Assembly (NCBI GenBank): GCA_963769115.1
Contig: CAVYKN010000019.1
Location: 248,001 to 312,000, forward strand
Origin: DASTFY01 sp963769115
GTDB taxonomy: Bacteria; Actinomycetota; Acidimicrobiia; Acidimicrobiales; Ilumatobacteraceae
Reading direction: 5' to 3'
Length of the DNA stretch: 64,000 nucleotides
Of the stretch, positions 45,927-54,813 are shown one piece after another. The translations under genes were made by a program, and so were the position numbers. How positions within the stretch are numbered: the first letter of the stretch is position 1; each line of letters starts with the position of its first letter. The notes below the pieces were generated by a model that saw only the letters and a list, made by a program, of their open reading frames with translations, did no database searches and had not been told where the DNA came from.

Positions 45927-47116
45927 CAGGCCAGGAGCTCCTGCAGCCGCGTCACGCCATCGACCAGGTCCTCGTCGCCGAGGGCGAAGGACAGGCGCAT
46001 GTACCCCGGACTGCCGAAGGCCTCACCAGGCACCAGGGCCACCCTCGACTCGCTGAGGACGACATCGGCCAGCTGCAGCGTCGAGGTCACCGTCCGCCCG
46101 CCGATCTCCCGCCCCAGCAGGCCCTCGAAGGACGGGAAGCAGTAGAACGCGCCCGCAGGTTCGAGGCAGGTCACGCCTGGGATCTCCGTCAGCATCCGGT
46201 GCATGATCCGCCCGCGGCGCTCGAAGGCGGAGCGCATCATGGCGACCGCTTCGAGGTCGCCGGAGACGGCGGCCAGCGCGGCCCGCTGGGAGACGTTGGC
46301 CACGTTGGAGGTCGCGTGGGACTGGAAGTTGATGGCCGCCGCGGTCACATCCTTGGGCCCGATCATCCAGCCGACCCTCCAGCCGGTCATGGCGTACGTC
46401 TTGGCCACGCCGTTCACGACGAGGCAGGTGTCGGCCAGCTCCGGCACCAGCACCGGCATCGACGTGAACTCGTTGGGTCCGTAGACGAGGTGCTCGTAGA
46501 TCTCGTCCGTCACCACCCACAGGCCGTGCTCGACGGCCCAGCGGCCGATGGCCTCGACCTCGTCGGGCGGGTACACCGCGCCGCTCGGGTTGTCGGGCGA
46601 CACGAACAGGAGCACCTTGGTGCGCTCGGTGCGGGCCGCCTCCAACTGCTCGACCGTCACCCGGAACCCGGCCGACTCATCGGTCGGGATCACCACCGGC
46701 ACGCCGCCGGCCAGCGTGATCGACTCGGGGTAGGTCGTCCAGTACGGCGCCGGGCAGATCACCTCGTCGCCGGGGTCGCAGAGGGTCGCGAAGGCCGTGT
46801 AGACGGCGTGCTTGCCGCCGTTCGTCACGAGAACGTTGGCCGCGCCGCAGTCGAAGCCGGAGTCCCGCTTGGTCTTGGCGGCGATGGCCTCCCGCAGCTC
46901 GGGCAGGCCGCCGGCCGGGGTGTAGCGATGGTTCTTCTCGTCCCGGCAGGCCGCCACCGCCGCCTCGACGATGTGCTGGGGTGTCGGGAAGTCGGGCTCG
47001 CCGGCGCCGAAGCCGATCACGTTCTCGCCCGCCGCTTTGAGGGCCTTGGCCTTGGCGTCGACGGCCAGCGTGGCCGACTCGGCGATCGACCCTATGCGCT
47101 TGGAGATGCGACTCAC
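45926..47116 (-). CDS. Class I aspartate-type aminotransferase
   Basis: The 396-residue PLP enzyme has VIGFGAGEPDFPTPQHIVEAA, YTPAGGLPELREAIAAK, VTNGGKHAVYTAF, SPDNPSGAVYPPDE, the PLP-lysine in VNGVAKTYAMTGWRVGW and the C-terminal arginine in YMRLSFAL. This is subgroup I-gamma of aspartate or prephenate aminotransferases. The GTG start at 47116 is nearly back-to-back with the divergent serC. Cotranscription with serA suggests it supplies glutamate-linked transamination in the same amino-acid network, but the keto-acid substrate is unresolved. Confidence 0.92.
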   Translation of the reverse strand: MSRISKRIGSIAESATLAVDAKAKALKAAGENVIGFGAGEPDFPTPQHIVEAAVAACRDEKNHRYTPAGGLPELREAIAAKTKRDSGFDCGAANVLVTNGGKHAVYTAFATLCDPGDEVICPAPYWTTYPESITLAGGVPVVIPTDESAGFRVTVEQLEAARTERTKVLLFVSPDNPSGAVYPPDEVEAIGRWAVEHGLWVVTDEIYEHLVYGPNEFTSMPVLVPELADTCLVVNGVAKTYAMTGWRVGWMIGPKDVTAAAINFQSHATSNVANVSQRAALAAVSGDLEAVAMMRSAFERRGRIMHRMLTEIPGVTCLEPAGAFYCFPSFEGLLGREIGGRTVTSTLQLADVVLSESRVALVPGEAFGSPGYMRLSFALGDEDLVDGVTRLQELLA

Positions 47117-47135
47117 GATGCCTCATGCTGGCACA

Positions 47136-48245
47136 GTGACCCCGCGGATCGTCATCCCCTTTGAGCTGCTGCCGGGGGACGGACGCTTCGGCTGCGGGCC
47201 CTCGAAGGTGCGGCCCGAGGCGGTGGCGGCGCTGGCCGCCGCGGGTGACGCCTGGCTGGGCACATCCCACCGTCAGGCACCCGTTCGCGACGTCGTGGGC
47301 TCCATCAGGGAGGGGCTGGCCGAGCTCTTCGGGCTGCCGGAGGGCTGGGTCGTGGTGCTCGGCAACGGGGGCTCGACGGCGTTCTGGGACGTGGCCACCT
47401 TCGGCCTCATCGATCGGCGCAGCGAGCACCTGGTGTTCGGGGAGTTCTCGTCCAAGTTCGCCGAGGCGGCTCGACGGGCGCCCCACCTCGAGGAGCCGCT
47501 GGTGATCAGCAGCGAGCCCGGCACCCATCCTCGGCCCGAGCCGGACGGCGGGGTCGACGCCTACACGCTCACGCACAACGAGACTTCGACCGGCGTGATG
47601 ATGACGCTCACCCGGCCTGGCGACGGCCTCGTCCTCGTCGACGCCACGTCGGCGGCCGGTGGGCTGCCCTGGTCACCGGCCGAGGTCGACGTCTACTACT
47701 TCGCCCCCCAGAAGTGCTTCGCCTCCGACGGGGGCCTCTGGCTGGCCTGCTGCTCGCCCGCGGCCGTCGAGCGCATCGAGCGCATCGCCGCCTCAGGTCG
47801 GTGGATGCCGGCGTCGCTCGACCTGCGTGTGGCGCTCGAGAACAGCCGCGCCAACCAGACCTACAACACGCCCGCCCTTGCCACGCTCTTCCTGCTGGAT
47901 CAGCAGGTGCGCTGGATGCTGGAGCGGGGTGGTCTCGAGTGGTGCGTCGCCCGGTGCCAGCGGTCGGCCGACATCCTCTACGGCTGGGCCGAGGAGCAGT
48001 CGTTCGCCCGACCGTTCGTCGAGGAGGTGTCGCAACGGTCGGCCGTCGTGGCGACGATCGACCTGGAGGGGGTCGACGCCCGCACGGTGTCCGCGGTGCT
48101 TCGGGACAACGGCATCGTCGACACGGAGTCGTACCGCAAGCTCGGACGCAACCAGATCCGGATCGGGATGTTCCCGGCGGTCGAGCCCGACGACGTCGCC
48201 GCCCTGACCCGGTGCATCGACCACGTCGTGGCCGAGCTCTCGTGA
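47136..48245 (+). CDS. serC: Phosphoserine aminotransferase
   Basis: The 369-residue PLP enzyme converts 3-phosphohydroxypyruvate to phosphoserine. Actinobacterial-type SerC signatures are FELLPGDGRFGCGPSKVRPEAVAAL, GTSHRQAPVRDVVGSIREGLAELF, LTHNETSTGVMM, and the PLP-lysine FAPQKCFASDGGLW. Start GTG 47136 is preferred over ATG 47118, because the latter would lie one base from the divergent gene. It is placed opposite serA, so the two serine-pathway genes share a compact divergent control region. GTGA overlap links it to the PAC2 gene. Confidence 0.93.
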   Translation: MTPRIVIPFELLPGDGRFGCGPSKVRPEAVAALAAAGDAWLGTSHRQAPVRDVVGSIREGLAELFGLPEGWVVVLGNGGSTAFWDVATFGLIDRRSEHLVFGEFSSKFAEAARRAPHLEEPLVISSEPGTHPRPEPDGGVDAYTLTHNETSTGVMMTLTRPGDGLVLVDATSAAGGLPWSPAEVDVYYFAPQKCFASDGGLWLACCSPAAVERIERIAASGRWMPASLDLRVALENSRANQTYNTPALATLFLLDQQVRWMLERGGLEWCVARCQRSADILYGWAEEQSFARPFVEEVSQRSAVVATIDLEGVDARTVSAVLRDNGIVDTESYRKLGRNQIRIGMFPAVEPDDVAALTRCIDHVVAELS

Positions 48246-49102
48246 ACGACGAGCTCGCCTGGCAGGCGACGCCGGACCTCGATCGGCCCGTCCTGGTGAT
48301 GGCGTTCACCGGGTGGTTCGACATCGCCGGCGGCGCGACCGGCGCTGTGCGTCACCTGGGCGGGGACAGCGGCGAGCTCGTGGCCGCCATCGATCCCGAC
48401 GGCTTCTTCGACTTCACCGCCCGCCGGCCGACGGTGGCGCTCGAGGACGGCGTCAGGGTGGTGTCGTGGCCCCGGAACGAGTTCCGCCGCGGACCGGGCT
48501 CGGGCCCTCGTGACCTCCTCCTGCTGGTCGGTGAGGAGCCGAACGTCCGCTGGGCGACCTTCGTCGGGCTGGTGCAGGAGGTGGTGCACCGGCTCCGCTG
48601 CGAGATGGTGGTCACGCTGGGGACGGTCGCCGACACCCAACCGCACACCCGCACCCCGCTCGTCTTCGGCAGCTCGACCAACGAGGCGCTGGCCGGCCGG
48701 CTCGGGCTGAGCCGCCCCCGCTACGAGGGACCGACCGGTGTCGTGGGTGTGCTCCACGAGCGACTCGATCGCGCCGGCACTCCCTCGATCTCGCTGCGGG
48801 CGCCCGTTCCGCACTACTTGGCCGGATCGCCCAACCCCAAGTCCACCGTGGCGTTGTTGCAGCACCTCGAGCACGTGCTGGGCGTGCCGACAGGCCATGC
48901 CGAACTGGCCGAGGAGGTGGCGCTGTGGGACGAGCGCCACAACGAGGCCGTCGATGGTGACGACGACGCCCCGGCGTACGTCCGCCAGCTCGAGGCCGTC
49001 CACGACCAACGCCTCGAAGCCACGGTGACGGACCAGGGCGACATCGCCGCCGAGCTCGAGGAGTTCCTCCGAGAGCAGCGAGAGCCAGACGACCCCGGCT
49101 GA
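48242..49102 (+). CDS. PAC2-family protein
   Basis: The 286-residue protein has the PAC2 pattern: RPVLVMAFTGWFDIAGGATGAVRHL, DGFFDFTARRP, DLLLLVGEEPNVRWATFVGLV, VVTLGTVADTQPHTRT and GVLHERLDRAGTPSISLRAPVPHYLAGSPNPKSTVALLQHLE. A charged C-terminal helical region follows. PAC2 proteins include proteasome-assembly chaperones in eukaryotes, while the actinobacterial members are poorly understood. The GTG start overlaps the serC stop. Confidence 0.88.
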   Translation: MNDELAWQATPDLDRPVLVMAFTGWFDIAGGATGAVRHLGGDSGELVAAIDPDGFFDFTARRPTVALEDGVRVVSWPRNEFRRGPGSGPRDLLLLVGEEPNVRWATFVGLVQEVVHRLRCEMVVTLGTVADTQPHTRTPLVFGSSTNEALAGRLGLSRPRYEGPTGVVGVLHERLDRAGTPSISLRAPVPHYLAGSPNPKSTVALLQHLEHVLGVPTGHAELAEEVALWDERHNEAVDGDDDAPAYVRQLEAVHDQRLEATVTDQGDIAAELEEFLREQREPDDPG

Positions 49103-49249
49103 CCCCGCCGACCCGCGACCAGACCGCCTGACCCCTTGACGGCCCGGTCCCCAGCCACTCGGCCCTGCTCGAGCGCTACCGATCCTCCTCCGGCCGCTGC
49201 CGCCGTCCCTTGGAGCCCCTCCCCACCCGGGGCAGGTCACCCGGTGACA

Positions 49250-49285
49250 CATCTGGACCGATTCGATATCGAATCGGTGCAGATG
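49250..49285. repeat. 36-bp near-perfect palindrome
   Basis: The two 18-nt halves, beginning CATCTGGACCGATTCGAT, are reverse complements at 17 of 18 positions (the G/G mismatch is at 49256/49279). The central 22 bp, 49257-49278, are perfect. A smaller palindrome GTCACC-C-GGTGAC lies just upstream. The element is much AT-richer than its surroundings. It lies in a 345-bp stretch (49103-49447) between the PAC2 gene and the next ORF in which I see no gene. Confidence 0.85.
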
Positions 49286-49447
49286 GGCGCGGATGTGGAA
49301 CACCCGGGGGTGGAGGTCGGGCTAGCGGCGGGGGTGGGCGGCGGCCAGCGATCCGTGTAGCACCCGTCGGGCAGCATCACGGTCAGCACCTCGAGTGTCG
49401 CCGTCGGGTGGACCTCCTCAGCCTCGACCTTTCTGGGGAAGAACCCT

Positions 49448-50059
49448 ATGGAGACGCTCCCATCGATCGACCACATCCGCCGACCCACCCTCGATGCACG
49501 CAAACGGGCCGAGATCCACCACCACCTGGCCGCACTCACCCACGCCCTCCACCTCCACGACCAACACGCCATCGAATGGAACCAGCAACGCCGCCACCTG
49601 TTCCAACGCATCCAACACGCCCACGACCTGCTGTGGGACATCGACTGCCTCCAAGGCCGCCAACCCGCCCGACCCGGCCAACCACCCCTGCCACCGGTGT
49701 GCGACAACCCCATCGGCCTGCACGGGCGACGGTTACGCACCACCTGCCTGGCCATCCTCCGCACCCACGGGCCACTGTCGCTCCCCGAGTTGCACAGCCT
49801 CATCCACCTCTACGGCTACGCCATACCGCAACCACCACCCCGGCAAAGCCCTCGCCGACGCCATGGCCCTCGAAGTACGCCAAGGCCGAGCCCGCCGCCC
49901 CCGACGCGGGCACTACGAGATCGACCCCCGCTACCGGCCCCTACGACGACACCGCTCCACCCCACCACCACTACTCAACCCCATCGACCCCCTCCTCCAC
50001 TGGTACCCCCAACGATGGTGGCCCAACGAACCGGAGCTGGAGGACTCAGCCGCCGCTGA
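49448..50059 (+). CDS. Possible winged-helix-like protein of unknown function, frameshifted
   Basis: The N-terminal half starts METLPSIDHIRRPTLDARKRAEIHHHL and is His/Gln/Arg-rich and helical, with QQRRHLFQRIQHAHDLLWDIDCLQG. A compact region LRTTCLAILRTHGPLSLPELHSLIHLYGYAI resembles a winged helix. Near 49831 an extra A shifts the frame, and the continuation NHHPGKALADAMALEVRQGRARRPRRGHYEI in the next frame completes it, ending near LHWYPQRWWPNEPELED. The true stop is unclear, and the 3' end may overlap ilvC. C-rich codon use differs somewhat from its neighbours, and together with the palindrome upstream this hints at acquired DNA. Confidence 0.5.
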   Translation: METLPSIDHIRRPTLDARKRAEIHHHLAALTHALHLHDQHAIEWNQQRRHLFQRIQHAHDLLWDIDCLQGRQPARPGQPPLPPVCDNPIGLHGRRLRTTCLAILRTHGPLSLPELHSLIHLYGYAIPQPPPRQSPRRRHGPRSTPRPSPPPPTRALRDRPPLPAPTTTPLHPTTTTQPHRPPPPLVPPTMVAQRTGAGGLSRR

Positions 50060-51074
50060 CCTCGGTGACCTTCTGCTTGCCCGCGGAGATCCACGGCATC
50101 ATGTCCCGCAGCTCGCCACCGACCTTCTCGATCGGGTGCTGCCGCCCCTGCTCCCGCAGGGCGTTGAAGCGGGTCCGACCACCGTCGCTCTCGGCGACCC
50201 ACTCGTCGGCGAAACGACCGCTCACGATCTCGTCGAGGATCCGGCGCATCTCCTCACGGGTCTCGTCGGTGATGATCCGGGGCCCACGGGTGAGATCGCC
50301 GTACTCGGCGGTGTCCGAGATCGAGTACCGCATGCCGGCGATGCCCTCCTCGTACATGAGGTCGACGATCAGCTTCACCTCGTGGAGGCACTCGAAGTAC
50401 GCCATCTCGGGCTGATACCCGGCGTCGACCAGGGTCTCGAAGCCGGCCTGCACGAGCGAGGTGAGGCCGCCGCAGAGAACGACCTGCTCACCGAACAGGT
50501 CGGTCTCGGTCTCCTCGGCGAAGCTCGTCTCGATCACGCCGGCCCGGGTCCCCCCGATGGCGTCGGCGTAGGAGAGCGCCAGCTCGCGGGCCTTGCCGGT
50601 GGCGTCCTGCGCCACGGCGATGAGGCACGGCACGCCACCACCCTCGACGTACGTGCGCCTCACCAGGTGGCCCGGGCCCTTGGGCGCGATCATGATCACG
50701 TCGATGCCCTCGGGCGGGGTGATCCGCCCGAAGCGGATGTTGAACCCGTGGGCGAACGCCACGGCGTCGCCGGGCGACAGGTTCGGAGCGACGTGCTCGT
50801 CGTAGATGGCCTTCTGCTCGGTGTCGGGCGCCAGCAGCATGATCACGTCGGCCTCGGCCGCCGCTTCGGCGATCGGCAGCACCCGCAACCCGGCGGCCTC
50901 TGCCTTCGCCACCGAGGCCGAGCCCTCGCGCAGCCCGACCCGGACGTCGATGCCCGAGTCCTTCAGGTTGAGGGCATGCCCGTGGCCCTGCGAGCCGTAC
51001 CCGACGACGGCCACCTTGCGGCCCTGGATGATCGACCGATCGGCATCGGTCTCGTAGTACACGGTTGCAGCCAT
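50046..51074 (-). CDS. ilvC: Ketol-acid reductoisomerase
   Basis: The 342-residue class I enzyme isomerises and reduces acetolactate or acetohydroxybutyrate in valine/isoleucine synthesis. NADPH-binding GYGSQGHGHALNLKDSG sits near residue 25, and FAHGFNIRFGRI, MIAPKGPGHLVRRTY, and the metal-binding DLFGEQVVLCGGLTSLVQAGFETLVDAGYQPEMAYFECLHE follow. Its ATG shares one base with the ilvN stop (TGATG). It is the last gene of ilvB-ilvN-ilvC. Confidence 0.97.
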   Translation of the reverse strand: MAATVYYETDADRSIIQGRKVAVVGYGSQGHGHALNLKDSGIDVRVGLREGSASVAKAEAAGLRVLPIAEAAAEADVIMLLAPDTEQKAIYDEHVAPNLSPGDAVAFAHGFNIRFGRITPPEGIDVIMIAPKGPGHLVRRTYVEGGGVPCLIAVAQDATGKARELALSYADAIGGTRAGVIETSFAEETETDLFGEQVVLCGGLTSLVQAGFETLVDAGYQPEMAYFECLHEVKLIVDLMYEEGIAGMRYSISDTAEYGDLTRGPRIITDETREEMRRILDEIVSGRFADEWVAESDGGRTRFNALREQGRQHPIEKVGGELRDMMPWISAGKQKVTEVSGG

Positions 51075-51616
51075 CAGCTGGCCCTTCCTCTCACGGCGCG
51101 CACCCGCGCCTCACGATCCAGCTTGGGCAGCGCCACGCGGCCGGTGCGCTGCAGCTCCACGATGCCATAGCCGCGGAGCAACTCCTCGAAGTCGTCGAGC
51201 TTGTCGGGATGACCCTCGAGGGAAACGGTCAACGCGTCCGTGCCCACAGCCAGGATCTTGCCCTCGAAGATCGTCACCAGCTCCACGACCTGGCTGCGGT
51301 CCTCGGGCGCGGCCCGCACCGTCGCCAGCACCAGCTCGCGCTCGACCGACCGCCGAGGATCCAGCTCGGAGATCTTCACCACCTCGATGAGCTTGAACAG
51401 CTGCTTGGTGATCTGCTCGAGGGGGGTCGACTCGAGGTCGACGACGATGGTGAGGCGCGAGAAGCGCTCGTCCTCGCTCGGCGCGACCGCCAGCGAGAAG
51501 ATGTTGTACCCCCGGCGGGCGAACAGGGAGGCAACCCGGGACAGGACACCGGGCCGGTTCTCGACGAGCACCGACAGGATGTGGTGTCCCTCGGTCGGCT
51601 GGGCTGCGGCGCTCAT
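51074..51616 (-). CDS. ilvN: Acetolactate synthase regulatory subunit
   Basis: The 180-residue subunit has the N-terminal ACT domain HHILSVLVENRPGVLSRVASLFARRGYNIFSLAV, which binds valine, and a C-terminal domain ALTVSLEGHPDKLDDFEELLRGYGIVELQRTGRVAL. This is the long IlvH-type subunit. ATGA overlap with ilvB fixes the start at 51616 and keeps large and small subunits stoichiometric. Confidence 0.95.
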   Translation of the reverse strand: MSAAAQPTEGHHILSVLVENRPGVLSRVASLFARRGYNIFSLAVAPSEDERFSRLTIVVDLESTPLEQITKQLFKLIEVVKISELDPRRSVERELVLATVRAAPEDRSQVVELVTIFEGKILAVGTDALTVSLEGHPDKLDDFEELLRGYGIVELQRTGRVALPKLDREARVRAVRGRAS

Positions 51617-53361
51617 CGCAGCGACTCCTGCCAGCGGAGCTGCGACGGCGGCAGCACGAGGTCGTCGTTCGAGTGGCCGGCCGGCACCATCGGGAAGACC
51701 TTCTCGCCGGCATCGACCCGGAAGTCGATGACCACGGGACGGTCGTCGATGGCATTGGCCTTGTCGATGGCGGGCTGCACCTCCTCGGGCTCCTCGACCC
51801 GGAGGCCGACGCACCCCATCGCCTCGGCCCACTTCACGTAGTCGGGCAGGTCCGGGGACAGGTACACCTCGCTGTAGCGCTCGTCGTAGAACATCTCCTG
51901 CCACTGGCGGACCATCCCCAGGTAGGAGTTGTTGAGGATGGCGACCTTGATCGGGATCCGCTCGGTCGACGCGGTGACGAGCTCCTGCGCGGTCATCTGG
52001 AAGCAGCCGTCACCGTCGATGGCCCACACCGTGCGATCGGGCCGGCCCACCTTGGCGCCGATGGCGGCGGGCACCGAGAACCCCATCGTGCCCAGGCCAC
52101 CGGAGTTCACCCACGCGTACGGCTCGGTGAAGCGCCAGTACTGAGAGGACCACATCTGGTGCTGGCCGACCCCGGACACGAGGATCGTGCCCTCGGGGGC
52201 GCTGTCGCGCAGCGTCTCCAGGCAGAACTGGGGCTTGAGCGCCTCACCCGGCTCGGCCTGCTCGTACGCGTACGGGAACTGCTCCCGCCATCCCGAGATG
52301 CGGCTGCGCCACGCCGCCGTGTCGGCCCGCTCGGCCCCGGCGTCGAGCGCCGTCCGCAACGCCTTCACGATCTCCTCGATCACCAGCCGGCAGTCGCCCA
52401 CGATCGGGACATCGGGACGGCGGACCTTGCCCTGCTCGGCCGGATCGATGTCGACGTGGATGACCTTGGCCTCGGGCGCGAACGACGACACCTTTCCCGT
52501 CACACGATCGTCGAAGCGGGCGCCGAGCGCGATCAGCAGATCCGCCTTCTGCAGCGCCGTCACCGCGGTGGCGTTGCCGTGCATGCCGGGCATGCCGAGG
52601 CACAGCGGATGATCGTCCGGGAAGGCTCCACGGGCCATGAGCGTCGTGACCACATGGATCTCGGTCAGCTCGGCCAGCTCCCGCAGCGCCTCCGCAGCCC
52701 TGGCCTTCAGGATGCCGCCGCCGACGTAGAGCACGGGTCGCTCCGAGGCCAGGATCAGGCGGGCCGCTTCGCGCACCATGCGGGGGTGGCCCTTGACGTT
52801 GGGCCGGTAGCCGGGCAGCGAGTCCGCCACGGCGACATCGCTGGGCCAGTGCCACTCCATCGTCTGCTGGAGCACGTCCTTGGGCACGTCGACCAGGACC
52901 GGGCCGGGCCGGCCGGTCGTGGCGATGTGGAAGGCCTGGCGGATGGCCAGCGGCAGGTCGTCAGGGGTCATCACCAGCTCGTTGTGCTTCGTGACCGAGC
53001 GGGTGATGCCGACGGTGTCGCACTCCTGGAAGGCGTCCGTCCCGATCGCGGTCGTGGGCACCTGCCCGGTGATGGCGACCATGGGGATCGAGTCCATGTA
53101 GGCGTCGCACAGCGGCGTCACCAGGTTGGTGGCGGCGGGCCCGCTCGTGACCATGGCCACCCCGGGACGGCCGGTGACGTGGGCGTACCCCTCCGCCATG
53201 TGGCCGGCACCCTGCTCGTGGCGCACGAGGATGTGGCGGATCGACGAGTCCAGCAAGGGGTCATATGCCGGGAGGATGCAGCCTCCGGGCAGGCCGAACA
53301 TCACCTCGACCCCCTCCATCTCGAGGGCCTTGATGAGGGCTTGCGCCCCGGTGAGCTTCAT
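51613..53361 (-). CDS. ilvB: Acetolactate synthase large subunit
   Basis: The 582-residue ThDP-dependent enzyme joins two pyruvates, or pyruvate and 2-ketobutyrate. Catalytic Glu is in HEQGAGHMAEGYA near residue 50. FAD-region and central-domain motifs include FQECDTVGITRSVTKHN and LIALGARFDDRVTGK. The ThDP motif is GDGCFQMTAQELVTASTERIPIKVAILNN. The start ATG at 53361 follows AGGAAGGATC, 18 bp after the attenuator terminator. It is the first structural gene of the ilvBNC operon. Confidence 0.97.
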   Translation of the reverse strand: MKLTGAQALIKALEMEGVEVMFGLPGGCILPAYDPLLDSSIRHILVRHEQGAGHMAEGYAHVTGRPGVAMVTSGPAATNLVTPLCDAYMDSIPMVAITGQVPTTAIGTDAFQECDTVGITRSVTKHNELVMTPDDLPLAIRQAFHIATTGRPGPVLVDVPKDVLQQTMEWHWPSDVAVADSLPGYRPNVKGHPRMVREAARLILASERPVLYVGGGILKARAAEALRELAELTEIHVVTTLMARGAFPDDHPLCLGMPGMHGNATAVTALQKADLLIALGARFDDRVTGKVSSFAPEAKVIHVDIDPAEQGKVRRPDVPIVGDCRLVIEEIVKALRTALDAGAERADTAAWRSRISGWREQFPYAYEQAEPGEALKPQFCLETLRDSAPEGTILVSGVGQHQMWSSQYWRFTEPYAWVNSGGLGTMGFSVPAAIGAKVGRPDRTVWAIDGDGCFQMTAQELVTASTERIPIKVAILNNSYLGMVRQWQEMFYDERYSEVYLSPDLPDYVKWAEAMGCVGLRVEEPEEVQPAIDKANAIDDRPVVIDFRVDAGEKVFPMVPAGHSNDDLVLPPSQLRWQESLR

Positions 53362-53378
53362 GGTCGTGATCCTTCCTG

Positions 53379-53414
53379 AAAACGGAAACGACCTCCCGAT
53401 GCTCGGGAGGTCGT
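53379..53414 (-). terminator. Attenuator terminator upstream of ilvB
   Basis: On the operon strand ACGACCTCCCGA and TCGGGAGGTCGT form a perfect 12-bp stem closed by a 3-nt loop. TTCCGTTTTC follows, the same tail as the leuA attenuator. It lies between the leader ORF and ilvB, making conditional termination the obvious role. Confidence 0.85.
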
Positions 53415-53441
53415 GGGCACGCGCGGCGAAAGCCGGCGCGC

Positions 53442-53489
53442 CTAGGGGAGTACGAGGATGAGACCGGTGCGGGTCACGACCGGGAGCAT
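53442..53489 (-). CDS. ilvBNC leader peptide (Val/Leu/Ile-rich attenuator ORF)
   Basis: The 15-residue ORF MLPVVTRTGLILVLP starts at 53489 and stops at TAG 53444-53442. Eight of 15 residues are Leu, Val or Ile, clustered as GLILVL near the stop. The terminator hairpin begins 28 bp after the stop. This is the classical layout of a branched-chain amino-acid leader. No confident promoter is visible. A -10-like TAGAGA overlaps the stop codon of the upstream gene. Confidence 0.75.
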   Translation of the reverse strand: MLPVVTRTGLILVLP

Positions 53490-53525
53490 ATCCCGCCCAT
53501 GACCCGCACCGGCAACCACGATTCT

Positions 53526-54740
53526 CTAGACCCCGAGCATGGTCAGCGGCGGCATCGATCCTGCAGGGACCGTGCCGGCGCTGTAGCCGGCGAAGACCCG
53601 GCCGCCGACGACGATCGGGTCGGCCCCCCGTGCGGTGCCCGCCAGCCGCCGGAGGAGGGCTCCGGAGGCGGCGTCGTAGACGGCCAGACCGTCCCGGTTC
53701 TCGCCCACGATCACCATCCCGTTGACGGCGAGCGGCGAGGTCACGGCCCCTGTCTTGCTCCAGACGACCGAACCGTTCGACAGGTTGTAGGCGGTGAGCG
53801 TCCGCACACCGTTCTCGAACCTCACGTCGAAGAGCCTCGTACCGTCGGTGGCCAGGTTCTGGTGCTGGCCGAGCGCGCCCGGGGCGAAGTCGGACTTGGC
53901 GCCGGTGTTCACGTTGAAGGCGTGGATGCCCTGGTTGACCCCGGTCACGAAGACCCGCCCGCCAGTGATGAGCGCCGTGCTGTGGCCGTTGCCCGTCACC
54001 TTCGGCGTGGGTACGGGGTTGGCCGTCGACGGCGGCACGGGCACGGTGCGCGTGAACTTGAACGTGTACCAGGCGGCACCGTTGCCGTCGATGCCGGGCG
54101 CGCCACCTCCGTTGGAGTCGAGGTCGCCGCCGGACACGTCCGTCGTCGACAGCACCGCGCCGTTCGTGCCGTTCACGATGCGGAGGAGGTACCCGTTGCC
54201 GACGACGACCTTGCCGCTCTCGACACCGATCCCACCATCGCAGAGGAAGCCGTCACCACAGGCCTGGGGCACAGCGACGTTGAACCTCACATCGCCGTCA
54301 GAGGCCCGGAGGGCCTTGAGACGGTCGCCGCCGAGCGCGTACACGGTGTCGCCGTCCACCGTCGGGGTCTCGCCCGCCGCGGACAGCACGGTCGTCCACA
54401 CCGTCGAGCCGTTGCTCGTACGGAGGCGGCGCAGCTTGTCGTCCCTCGTCACGACGTACGCGGCGTTGCCGTTGACGATGGCCTCGGTCCCCTCGACGCT
54501 CTCCCCGGGCGCCGACCAGATCGGCGCCAGGCGGTTGATCGAGGACTTCGTGATCGCCGTCTCGTTCCTGGCCTGGCCGTTGCGCAGATCGCTGCCCCGC
54601 GCCGTCAGCCAGCTGTCGCCCGGCGCCGCGGACGCGCTCCCTGCCCCGAACGCCACGACGACGGTGGCGAGGGCGGTCACGCCGGCGATGCCAGCCATAC
54701 CAGCCCTACCGGCCTTGCGATGATGCCTGCCATCCATCAT
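53526..54740 (-). CDS. Secreted PQQ-like beta-propeller protein
   Basis: The 404-residue protein has a Sec signal (GIAGVTALATVVVAFGAGSASA) and then WD/PQQ-type blades: AAYVVTRDDKLRRLRTSNGSTVWTTVL, VYALGGDRLKALRASDGDVRFNVAV, YLLRIVNGTNGAVLSTTDV, LTAYNLSNGSVVWSKTGAV and LAVYDAASGALLRRLAGTA. The hallmark is ...G..vW/vl at blade ends. It is a distant relative in fold, not a copy, of the propellers at 20-27 kb, and is intact. The start could be the first or second ATG (54740 or 54737), with GGGAGG just upstream. Substrate unknown. Confidence 0.82.
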   Translation of the reverse strand: MMDGRHHRKAGRAGMAGIAGVTALATVVVAFGAGSASAAPGDSWLTARGSDLRNGQARNETAITKSSINRLAPIWSAPGESVEGTEAIVNGNAAYVVTRDDKLRRLRTSNGSTVWTTVLSAAGETPTVDGDTVYALGGDRLKALRASDGDVRFNVAVPQACGDGFLCDGGIGVESGKVVVGNGYLLRIVNGTNGAVLSTTDVSGGDLDSNGGGAPGIDGNGAAWYTFKFTRTVPVPPSTANPVPTPKVTGNGHSTALITGGRVFVTGVNQGIHAFNVNTGAKSDFAPGALGQHQNLATDGTRLFDVRFENGVRTLTAYNLSNGSVVWSKTGAVTSPLAVNGMVIVGENRDGLAVYDAASGALLRRLAGTARGADPIVVGGRVFAGYSAGTVPAGSMPPLTMLGV

Positions 54741-54813
54741 TTGACCTCCCGGTTCACGACACCCCACAAGAGCCCCCGGCGACGACAGCTGATACGCGAC
54801 CTACGGTGGACCG

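Noticed and set aside
49395..51170. A 591-codon plus-strand ORF through ilvC
   Set aside because: Beyond about 50050 it is purely antisense to ilvC. Only the first part may belong to the small winged-helix-like gene.
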